Part shown: one piece after another, positions 1 through 7,987 of the stretch
Position numbering within the stretch: position 1 is the first letter of the stretch
Layout of the letters: every line of letters starts with the position of its first letter
NCBI RefSeq assembly: GCF_000003815.2
Contig: NC_049992.1
Coordinates: forward strand, 1,538,543 to 1,576,373
Reading direction: 5' to 3'
Source: Branchiostoma floridae
Lineage: Eukaryota > Chordata > Leptocardii > Amphioxiformes > Branchiostomatidae
DNA length: 37,831 nucleotides
Made by a program: the position numbers and the translations under genes
The notes under the pieces: model-generated
What the model was told of the DNA's origin: nothing
Seen by the model: only the letters and a program-made list of their open reading frames with translations
Database searches by the model: none

Positions 1-379
1 TAAGCTGCGTATGTCTTTAAGATCATATCGCTGGGACCAAGACTTCGATTCCTTATTTCACAGCTGTATCGACCCCCTCCCACGAAAACCCCCAAGAAGC
101 GGAAAAGAGCAGCCGGGTCCGATACAATGGGACTGGTTACAGCATTAATAAGTAATGCTGGTCCCTCCGCTCTTGTTAGAGCTGGAATCGAACACAACAC
201 TCAATAATTAATGCTGGGAAACTCACCTAGCCTGACGGACGATAACACACTCCCACACACGGAGTTGGGCTGATGTGAGTTATAGAGTGAATTGTAGATG
301 TAGAATCCAATGAATGCTGATGCTGATGCTAAAGAAAGATAGGGGTGGATGATGGTGAGGTGAATCAATGACGATATTT
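1..379. other. Non-coding flank
   Basis: I see no convincing exon, RNA gene or recognisable element here. It runs directly into the GAT-rich repeat. Confidence 0.5.
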
Positions 380-735
380 GATGATGATGATGGTATAGTC
401 AAAGATGATGTTGATGATGATGACGATGGTAGTTTTTTTACTGCTGCTGATGCTAATTGTGATGATGCTGATGCTGATGCTGATACTGAAGGTGAAAATG
501 ATAGTGGTTGATTGTGATGATGATGATGATGACGATGACGATGGGATAGTTAAAGATGATGCTGGTGGTGATGATGACGATGGTAGTTTTTTTACTGCTG
601 CTGATGGTAATTGTGATGATGCTGATGCTGATGATGACAGTGATGATGCTGATGCTGATGATGATGCTGATGATGACAGTGATGATGCTGATGGTGATGC
701 TGATACTGAAGATGATGATGATAGTGGTTGATCAT
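380..735. repeat. GAT/GCT-rich trinucleotide array with internal duplication
   Basis: An imperfect GAT/GCT/GAC trinucleotide tract built from two direct copies, about 380-513 and 514-735. The shared block GACGATGGTAG starts at 422 and again at 577, an offset of 155 bp, and each copy ends in GATAGTGGTTGAT. The second copy has an extra expansion of GATGATGACAGT units. The aspartate-rich, methionine-rich and histidine-rich ORFs here are simply the reading frames of a trinucleotide repeat. Confidence 0.9.
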
Positions 736-931
736 GGTGATGATGATTTTGTGGATAATGATATGATGATGGTGAGGAGATGTAAACAATAAAAGAGAGG
801 AAACAACAAGTGCATGAAAACAACGTGATCAGAAAATGCTGTCAGTCCGATATGAATGTACCTCACACCAGGGACAGTTCCGTTAGTGTTGGTACTGATA
901 CAGTAACAGCCAGCAATGACCAGTCGTGGAC

Positions 932-1138
932 ATGGCTGGTCTGACACGACGATGGCGGCGTTCTGTCATAGTCGCGAGCGCACTCGTGTACATCATCTGT
1001 ACATTAGATCAGCACACCCTGCTTAGGAACATAAAATATACAGGAATCAACTCCCGGGGATCTGACATTTGGAGAAATGGAACTACTCAGCGGGACAGCG
1101 GTTTCGAGCCTTTTATCACCTACGAAGGAAGATCATGA
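932..1138 (+). CDS. Candidate small type II membrane ORF (69 codons), unproven
   Basis: The ATG at 932 has G at -3 and G at +4, a strong Kozak context. It opens 68 residues: a short basic cytoplasmic-type N-terminus (RRWRR), a single hydrophobic segment of about 15 residues (SVIVASALVYIICTL), then a polar stretch with one N-glycosylation sequon (NGT). The layout matches the N-terminal anchor of Golgi type II enzymes, but no catalytic motif follows before the TGA at 1136. A tract resembling an acceptor (ATATACAG) lies inside the ORF and no good GT donor is present. It may be a small membrane protein, the first exon of a longer gene, or chance. I do not recognise a family. Confidence 0.25.
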   Translation: MAGLTRRWRRSVIVASALVYIICTLDQHTLLRNIKYTGINSRGSDIWRNGTTQRDSGFEPFITYEGRS

Positions 1139-1317
1139 AAGCGGGAATCTTAGATTACGTCTGCAGAACTTGATGGTTTTGATGGGTTAGCCAATCATCT
1201 AAAATGTCGAAAAGAATATTGCGTGTACGGATATGAAGAATTGGTAGCTTCATAATTGTTCAGAGCTGTAGGCAATAAAACCAAGTAAGATTTAAAATAC
1301 GCCTTCCGCAAAAGATT

Positions 1318-1535
1318 CACTCATCCACTTTCTCTTACTCGCTCACTCGCTCACTCACTCACTCTCTTTCTCTCACTCTCTCTAATGACTCGCTCATTTG
1401 CTTACTCTCACTTTCATTTAATCTCTCTCTCATTCACTCACTCTTTCACTCACTCACTTAATCACTCTCTCACTCACTCACTCACTCACTCACTCACTCA
1501 CTCACTCACTCACTCACTCACTCACTCACTCACTC
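1318..1535. repeat. (CACT)n microsatellite
   Basis: A tetranucleotide CACT/TCAC array, interrupted up to about 1466 and then almost pure to 1534. Its frames give the threonine-histidine-serine ORF seen in translation. Confidence 0.97.
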
Positions 1536-1539
1536 CTTC

Positions 1540-2037
1540 GGGCCAGCTTGGAACATTTCCATGTCATACAGTGTTACACAGCACCGTTGGGGATACGCCT
1601 TTCCAACATTTCCGACATGCCTTTCCATTATCACACATGTCTTCATGTTGAATCACGTTGTCACAGTGAAGACATAAAACAATGATGAGATACGCTGAGT
1701 CTCATCTCCGCCGTTTTACAGCGCATCAGCCGCATCATTGGAACAGACATGGCAAAGTGTCTGATAAAGTGGGAACATTTCAACGTCATTTGGCATAGTC
1801 ACAAAATCACCGGCATAAACACCAGGCAATTCCGCCGTTATCCGGCGCCTTGGTGCAGCGCGACCGCGGCAATAATGGGATATAATATTACAGTGTCACC
1901 TTCAGAAGTACACATCTGGCAGAGACGGATGTGGCAAGTTTTGACTTGCCGGAGACATGTTTAAGTTGCTATAATTCGTGTACTTTGTTGTTAATGTCAT
2001 GTAAGGATCATGTAATGGTCATATTCGTAGCACCACC
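1540..2037. other. No feature recognised
   Basis: Mixed-composition DNA with only short ORFs. I see no exon with good splice sites and no known repeat. Confidence 0.4.
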
Positions 2038-2330
2038 AATTATCATCCTCCTACGCAAGGACATCCAACAGCCGAACTGCCTGCCTGGATGTGCCCTGCT
2101 CTTTCAACCGTCACCCTTAGTTCCTGACCGCCCTGCTTATAAATATCAATGAGCTCGAATTATACATGCGAGACAGCTTTTGAAAACGGAAAGCCTATTC
2201 TCTGATTGGCTGACAGCTGGTTTGGGGGGGGGGGGCGTCCACAGGAACTAATAGTGACGGTTAAAAGAGCAGGGCGCATCCAGACAGGCAGTTTGGCTGT
2301 TGGATGTCCCTGCGTAGGAGGATGCTAATT
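2038..2330. mobile_element. Foldback MITE with ~89-bp terminal inverted repeats
   Basis: Left arm 2038-2126 and right arm 2242-2330 are inverted copies of each other, about 90% identical. Both contain the blocks CATCCTCCTACGCA, GACATCCAACAGCC and GCCCTGCTCTTT. A spacer of about 115 bp separates them and ends in a run of 12 G. The size, long arms and lack of coding capacity fit a non-autonomous foldback DNA element. The ends are AT-rich (AATTA), so the target duplication cannot be fixed. The superfamily is unknown. Confidence 0.8.
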
Positions 2331-2744
2331 ATAAGGGTATTTCTACGATAGTCGCGCACGTGTCCTGCAAAATTAATCTCTTTTGTCTGAGATATATGTT
2401 GGTTGCCGGTTTGTTTTGTCCTAGGCCACATGGAAATGCTGCTGTATAAATTTTGTCTTGCCGGCCGGAGACATTTTTGCGAGTTCGTTTTTGATTTCGT
2501 ATTAAGATCATGTAATGTTCATACTCCTAATATCATATACTGAGGGTACTCCTACGATAGTCTTGCCTGTGTTGTCAGAAATATTTGTCGGCGGCTGGTT
2601 CTGTCATGGGCTATGACATCAAAATCCTACCAATGTTACCGCAGTCAGAAATGAAATTGATATCTATAACCAAAGCTTGTCTGAATGCACCCAGCACTAT
2701 TAGAAATCACATACAGGGGAACAGGATCAATATTCGGCTCGTTC
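2331..2744. other. No feature recognised
   Basis: No exon or repeat family is visible. The segment grades into the 73-bp array. Confidence 0.4.
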
Positions 2745-3045
2745 CGAGGTCAGGGTCACCTGCCTGACGGATCCCGCCTGGTTTTCAGACAGCTTTTCCG
2801 CCAAAGTTCAGCTATGGTGATGTCTCGGCGGACCTGCCTGACGGATTCGGCCCGGTTTCCGGCAGTTTTCCCGCCAAAGTTCAGCTATGGAGATGTCTCG
2901 GCGGACCTGCCTGACGGATTCGGCCCGGTTTACGGCAGTTTTCCCGCCAAAGTTCAGCCATGGAGATGTCTCGGCGGACCTGCCTGACGGGTTCGGCCCG
3001 GTTTCCGGCGGTTTTCCGCCATGGGGAGGTCTCGGTGGACTCGTG
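2745..3045. repeat. 73-bp tandem repeat, ~4 units
   Basis: The block TGTCTCGGCGGACCTGCCTG starts at 2821, 2894 and 2967, an exact 73-bp period. A degenerate unit precedes it and a shortened one follows (TCTCGGTGG near 3030). Because 73 is one more than a multiple of three, the same peptide appears in successive frames, giving three overlapping spurious ORFs. Confidence 0.95.
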
Positions 3046-3720
3046 CCGCGGTGCGGGATGGATTACCGCCCGAGATCAGAGCCGCCTGCGGCCGGGTTTA
3101 TCGGGAACGTGTTCCCGCATCAGCCAGGAGACCTCGCCAAGGGACTCTTCTCGGGCTGTCTGCGGGGGGATGTGCGACTATTTACCGATGAATTGGTTCG
3201 ATGTTACGGTACCAGGGGAGCAGTCATGTCGAGTAATCCATGCCAGCTAACACACAGCAAGTGTTGTGTACTTTAAACTAGGCAAAGATTAATAACTTAG
3301 ACTTCATCTCAACTGAAATTGATGAGGACCAGAGAGGGTAGAGACACATCTTGTTGGTAAGGGTTTTACTCTGCGTACGGAAAATACAGCATGTAGATTT
3401 ATTCCTAAGACTTCACAGCCGTACAGAATTGAGAAATTCCATTATTCCGGCTCACGCCTCTGTTTCGTAATGTCCGGTCGTTAACCCCACAGGGACAATA
3501 CCAGGCGGAGTGGGCTGTAGTTCACCTCTATTAACACACGCGGCTTGTAGGATAGACCTGTTGGGCGCCTGAGTGATGGCGGGATGGTAATTCTGGTGAT
3601 TTTGGTGTGTTGAAGCGTGCGCTGTCCAGAGTCGCTATCGTGAACGGAGGTCCTGAATGACTTTTACATGAGGCGTAGTGAGGTGTAAGAATTCAGAGGG
3701 GCGAGTAAGAACAGAAAGAA
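3046..3720. other. No feature recognised
   Basis: GC-rich at the left, then mixed DNA. No gene, RNA or repeat family can be supported. Confidence 0.4.
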
Positions 3721-3721
3721 A

Positions 3722-3850
3722 CAAACATGCCGATACCCGGGATCGAACCCGAGGCGGTGGATTACAAATCCAACGTGCAAACCACAACACCAAATGCTCT
3801 AGAGCCGTTGGCGTGGTCAGTTTGGCAGCGTTTAAACCCCACTGTTACAG
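3722..3850 (-). mobile_element. tRNA-Thr(TGT)-like SINE head or tRNA pseudogene
   Basis: On the minus strand there is a perfect internal promoter box B (GGTTCGATCCC) in a T-arm. Upstream of it is an anticodon arm with stem TGGA/TCCA and loop TTTGTAA, giving anticodon TGT (threonine). Further upstream is TCTAGAGC, like a D-arm. About 20 nt too many lie between the D-arm and anticodon arm, and the acceptor strand (TATCGGC) lacks a full partner, so it is not a functional tRNA. The head of a tRNA-derived SINE is most likely; a decayed tRNA gene is the alternative. Confidence 0.5.
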
Positions 3851-4044
3851 AGGTATCTAAGCAGTGGGTCCGGTCAAATTCCGGTTGCCCAAACGGCACA
3901 GCCGACTGTCCAGTTGTCTCGGTGTTTGGAACCAGATGTTGCAAGACGCCCATTGACTTAAATGGAGAAAATTTTAAAGCAACATTGAACTCATTCTTTC
4001 ATTATCATCAGTCGACTAGTCCATGCACTACTGCAGCTCACGCC

Positions 4045-4068
4045 TGTCTGTCTGTCTGTCTGTCTGTC
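4045..4068. repeat. (GTCT)n microsatellite
   Basis: About six consecutive GTCT units. Confidence 0.95.
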
Positions 4069-4389
4069 ATGACCGCTCCCAGGTCCTCCTCGGGAGCCCG
4101 TTATCCCTGGACAGAACGCGCGGGAAGGCCAGCTTTCTGCAAGGAATGTCAGCTTCCTTCCTCATTCCTTAGACTTATGGCAAGATCAAGTCAATCTAGT
4201 TACTCAAACATCTGTAATCATTACGGGAGGTCTTGTCTGCCTGTGACTGTGCCTATTGCCTATCCTTTGTGTCTAGCATGCATGTGACTGCTATCTCATT
4301 TGCATACTTGTGACTGGCTACATGCGGCCTTTACCAAATTTTCGATGTCTATCAGCACATCTTCGTCATGGGGAATGAACTAGTGTCAA

Positions 4390-4399
4390 TCTCGCGAGA
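4390..4399. promoter_or_regulatory. TCTCGCGAGA palindrome (BANP-type motif)
   Basis: A perfect 10-bp palindrome identical to the CG-rich motif bound by BANP in vertebrates, where it marks CpG-island promoters. It lies beside a Penelope-like fragment and no gene start is evident, so function is uncertain. Confidence 0.3.
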
Positions 4400-4429
4400 G
4401 AACACGAGACTAGGTCAGGCTTACGTGGA

Positions 4430-4624
4430 TCATCTGCCCCCTCCCCCCGCCTCCTTGCGGAGAAGGAGTAGGTAGGAATTGGGCAGCTCCCAACCCCCAT
4501 TCCGGTTCAGCTTCGCCCCCTCTAGCTGGATGAGGATGGCCTCCTTAACCTTTCTATGTGCCTTGCGTGCTTCTAAATCAATAATATCTATGCTGTCCGA
4601 GATGGGTTTGGTGGTGACCGTCAT
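4430..4624 (-). pseudogene. Penelope-like element C-terminal fragment
   Basis: The 64-codon minus-strand frame has the ending typical of Penelope-like retroelement proteins after the GIY-YIG endonuclease: the segment KVKEAILIQLEGAKLNRNGG followed by W-LP--Y--LLR. The family pattern is (V/I)KEA-(H/Y)I(R), (T/A)LN(R/K)DGG and LP--Y. Everything upstream (reverse transcriptase, most of the endonuclease) is missing, so this is a 3' fragment. The glycine-rich end is probably read-through into flanking DNA. The assignment rests on motif recognition only. Confidence 0.5.
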
Positions 4625-4811
4625 TGATTGAAGAAAATTGGAGTAACTGTAGTCATACGTATACGTGACTGATGAACCTCTTCAACAAGTCAATCTAGCA
4701 TTAAGCGTCGCCAGGAAAAACACGTGCGGATCTTAAAAGTTAAATGTTCGAATCAAGGAGGATGGCCACTTTTTTTATACGCTGTTTAAGTTAAAAGTAG
4801 CACATAAATGC

Positions 4812-4903
4812 TCACACAAACAAACAAGCAAACAGACAAACAAACACAAGCACACAAACACACTAGCAAACAAACAAACAAACACAAGCACACAAACACA
4901 CGC
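4812..4903. repeat. (CAAA)n / CACAAA compound microsatellite
   Basis: Two rounds of CAAACAAACAAACAC followed by AAGCACACAAACACAC. Confidence 0.9.
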
Positions 4904-5332
4904 CCTTCCATGGAGTTTACAATGATTAAATCATGTGAATCCGCTCAATATGCGGATGTTAGTCCTTTATGTAATACATCGCACGGCCGCATGAGGGCTA
5001 CTGGTACCAGGGTTTGTCACAAAGACAGTCCTTGGAAAGAGAACATAATTTGAAAGCAAAGTAGGCTGGGCACGAGTGATTGGTACTTTTGGTCAAACGA
5101 GTCTGGGTGTTACTGCCTAATCTCCAAGCAGATCCTACGGTGCTATAAGATAGTATCAAAGCTGGCCAAGGAGTGTAGCCGGCTAAGGGAGTCAAACGGA
5201 CACCTACGGGAAGTTTGATACTATACATTACGCACCGTGGATCTGGTTCGAGATTAGTTACAGCCGGCCTTACTCCCCATCAAGACAGGAGTGTAGAAGT
5301 CGGACTGAAAGAAAAAAAACAAAAAAACAAGT
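4904..5332. other. No feature recognised
   Basis: No exon or element is visible. Confidence 0.4.
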
Positions 5333-6365
5333 CCGTGCTGAATGTGGTGCATTCTAAAGCTCCGTTTATCACGATGTAACATTTTCGGGCATCCCCTCGA
5401 AAGTGAAATGGAGCCTTGTTTACAACTTTTTTTTATCGTTAATAGAAATTGCTAACGTAATTTGAGCTCCAACAGTGTATTTTGAGTCCTAACATTTTGT
5501 TTGTTTGTTTTTTGCACAAGCTGTCTCTCAGTCTATACATGTACATTCTACATGATATGATATTATGTGATAACCAAAAAATGTGCTTGAGGAGTCAACG
5601 TGTTATATGGCTTATGCTACGCGCTCCTCCCCCTCTATACTGATTATCGTTGATCATGCTCCTTATGAACAATAATCGATGAATAATACAGGAGATACAT
5701 GCCAAATCATCAGTCATAAATGATGATGATGATAAATACATGCCATGCATGGAAATTGATAAAGATACACAATGGATCAAGCGATAAATGATACAAGATT
5801 TGATTTGATTTATTTGGCTGTATAGAGAGAAAAACAACCAGAATGAAATAAACAACAACAGGATCGTGCGTAATGTGGTCCATTCTAAAGCTCCGGTTAT
5901 CACGATGTAACATTTTCGGGGAACCCCTCCAAAGTGAAATTGAGCCTTGTTTACAACTTTTTTTATCGTTAATAGAAATTGCTAAATGTAATTTGAGCTT
6001 CAACAGTGTAATTTGAGTCCTAACATTTTGTTTTTTTGTTTTTTACACAAGCTGTCACTCAGTCTATACATTCTACATGATATGATAATATGTGATAAAC
6101 AAAAAACGTGCTTGAGGAGACAACGTGTTATATGGCTTATGCTGCACTCTCCTCCTCCTCTATACTAATCATCATTGATAATGCTCCTAATGAACAATAT
6201 TCGATGAATAATGCAGGAGATACATGCCGAATCATCAGTCATGAATGATGATGATGATAAATACATGCCATGCATGAAAAGTGATGAAGATACACTAGGA
6301 TCAAGCGATAAATTATACAAGATTTGATGTGAGTTATTTGACTGAATAGAGAGAAAAACAACCAG
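5333..6365. repeat. 531-bp tandem duplication, two copies
   Basis: Copy A (about 5333-5863) and copy B (about 5864-6365) align along their whole length at roughly 90% identity. For example, CATTCTAAAGCTCCG starts at 5350 and 5881. Both contain TAACATTTTCGGG, a GATGATGATGATAAATACATG tract and, near the right end, a minus-strand retroposon-like tail (AAATAAATCAAATCAAATC in copy A). No coding potential is seen. Confidence 0.93.
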
Positions 6366-6498
6366 GGCTACCCGAAGGCTGTCGTTAAGGGTTAGCCCCA
6401 TCAATCTGCCCCCCCCCACCACCGAAAGCAAATCCTATGGTCGTTAAAGGAAGATTGAGCCACCCCCGCGCCATGCGGGAGGTATCGGGACATCCCCC

Positions 6499-6647
6499 TC
6501 ATAGCTCACCACACATCTCTATCAATAAGCGAGCTGTAAAAGTCGATCCCTCCGCGTTTTCCACCCCATTTATTTTACGAAGGATCCACGCAGCAATTTT
6601 ATTGAGGGTTGACGCCGCGGCAGATTTGTCAGCGAGGAAATCCAATT
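6499..6647 (-). CDS. Exon-like ORF, left arm copy (terminal exon candidate)
   Basis: Minus strand. A possible 3' splice site (GCAAACCTACAG) is followed by 149 nt of open frame, about 48 residues, ending in TGA at 6501-6499. The peptide has balanced protein-like composition (for example ADKSAAASTLNKIAAWILRK). It is identical to the right-arm copy. I do not recognise the family. The polypyrimidine tract is poor, and the acceptor-like string also recurs in the neighbouring short repeat, which weakens the exon reading. Confidence 0.3.
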
Positions 6648-6839
6648 CTGTAGGTTTGCGGAAATGCCACCGTTACGCCAGGCTTGTGTGTTTGTATGTG
6701 TGTGTGTGTGGGGGGAAACTGTAGGTTTGCCACCGTTACGTCAGGCTTGTTTGAGATGTGCCTATATTTGTGAGTGGGTGTGGGCGACAACTGGGGGGTT
6801 TGGCACCGTTACACCAGGCTTGGGGGGGGGGGCTGTAGG

Positions 6840-6939
6840 NNNNNNNNNNNNNNNNNNNNNNNNNNNNNNNNNNNNNNNNNNNNNNNNNNNNNNNNNNNNN
6901 NNNNNNNNNNNNNNNNNNNNNNNNNNNNNNNNNNNNNNN
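6840..6939. other. Assembly gap, 100 Ns
   Basis: Exactly 100 Ns, a placeholder of unknown true length, at the centre of the inverted repeat. Confidence 0.99.
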
Positions 6940-7071
6940 CACCCACCCACACCCACACCCACACCCACACAAGCCTGACGTAACGGTGGCAAACCTACAG
7001 CACCCCCCCACACACACACACATACAAACACACCAGCCTGGCGTAACGGTGGCATTTCCGCAAACCTACAG

Positions 7072-7220
7072 AATTGGATTTCCTCGCTGACAAATCTGCC
7101 GCGGCGTCAACCCTCAATAAAATTGCTGCGTGGATCCTTCGTAAAATAAATGGGGTGGAAAACGCGGAGGGATCGACTTTTACAGCTCGCTTATTGATAG
7201 AGATGTGTGGTGAGCTATGA
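7072..7220 (+). CDS. Exon-like ORF, right arm copy (terminal exon candidate)
   Basis: Mirror copy of the ORF at 6499-6647: same acceptor-like CCTACAG, same 149 nt, same TGA (7218-7220). The open frame extends left to 7047, after a TAA at 7044. Identity between the arms is complete over the ORF and falls soon after the stop codon. That could reflect conserved coding sequence, recent gene conversion, or simply the centre of a recent duplication. Confidence 0.3.
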
Positions 7221-7628
7221 GGGGGATGTGGGGATGGGTGCCGCATGGCGCGGTTGTGGCTCAATCTTGCTTTAACGATGATAGGATTTGCTTACGCCAT
7301 TTCACTCTGGCGGGGGGAATCGACGAGACTCCGCTGTCACAGAGCAGAGGATTCCCTACCCCGGCTATGAGATGGTGGGAATTAGGATTGCTAACTTAGA
7401 ATACGAAACCAAAAACGAGAAAGACAATTATGTAGAGGTCAATATCCGCATGGGACGGTTTGCTATGTACAAATGTACAAAGTATCTGGGAAATAAGCCA
7501 TTTTTGCATCTCTTCTTCATCCTTGACTTTGTTTTACTCTGTGGTGTTCACACCTCTGCTTTCCGAGTACGTCGACTCCTAGATTAGATAAAAATTTGCC
7601 ATTGAGTCTTGGTAAACAAATGCTCTGA

Positions 7629-7985
7629 TTAACCTCATGCTAACTCTGCATTTAGGAAAGACGAACGTTTTGGTTGTTTGGTAAAAGCTCCACTCTGTGA
7701 TCATAAAGGGTACTGCAGTTTAGTCTGTTAGAGTAATATTGTAATTTCAAAGGTAGGAGTTTCTTGTTAAATATCAAATACAATCTATAACTTCGCGGCC
7801 TATCGGTCGTTTACAGGTCTATTTTGACCCAGCAGAGATTTCTTGCAGAATATGACTCAACTATCAAATCCATCTCAAAGGGGAGAGGCAATCCCTCCGA
7901 ATAACCTCATGCAATTTCTGCATTCTGGAAAGACGGAAACCTTGCAATCTAAGTAATGGATTAGTAATACCTCCACTCTTCGATG
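7629..7985 (+). repeat. Diverged direct repeat upstream of the LINE
   Basis: AACCTCATGC, then TCTGCATT, GGAAAGACG and CTCCACTCT, occur in the same order from 7631 and from 7903 (offset 272 bp) with many substitutions between them. This is an old local duplication; the second copy abuts the reverse-transcriptase ORF. Confidence 0.65.
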
Positions 7986-7987
7986 AT

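Larger units (their letters stand above)
6426..7294. repeat. Large inverted repeat centred on an assembly gap
   Basis: The segment 6426 to about 6770 is the reverse complement of about 6940 to 7294. The central ~220 bp of each arm is identical, and the outer ends (AAGCAAATCCTAT / ATAGGATTTGCTT) are diverged but alignable. Near the gap the arms hold 2-3 copies of a short unit containing CCACCGTTACG(C/T)CAGGCTTG plus TG/G runs. It could be a genuine palindrome, a foldback element, or two haplotype ends joined head to head. Confidence 0.93.

Noticed and set aside
405-792. Aspartate-rich and methionine-rich ORFs up to 108 codons
   Set aside because: They are frame translations of an imperfect GAT/GCT trinucleotide array, with matching spurious ORFs in other frames and on the other strand.
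2685-3276. Three overlapping plus-strand ORFs of about 96-129 codons with repeated peptides
   Set aside because: A 73-bp tandem repeat shifts frame every unit, so the same peptide is seen in all frames.
3722-3850. Functional tRNA-Thr gene
   Set aside because: Acceptor stem does not pair and the D region is about 20 nt too long.
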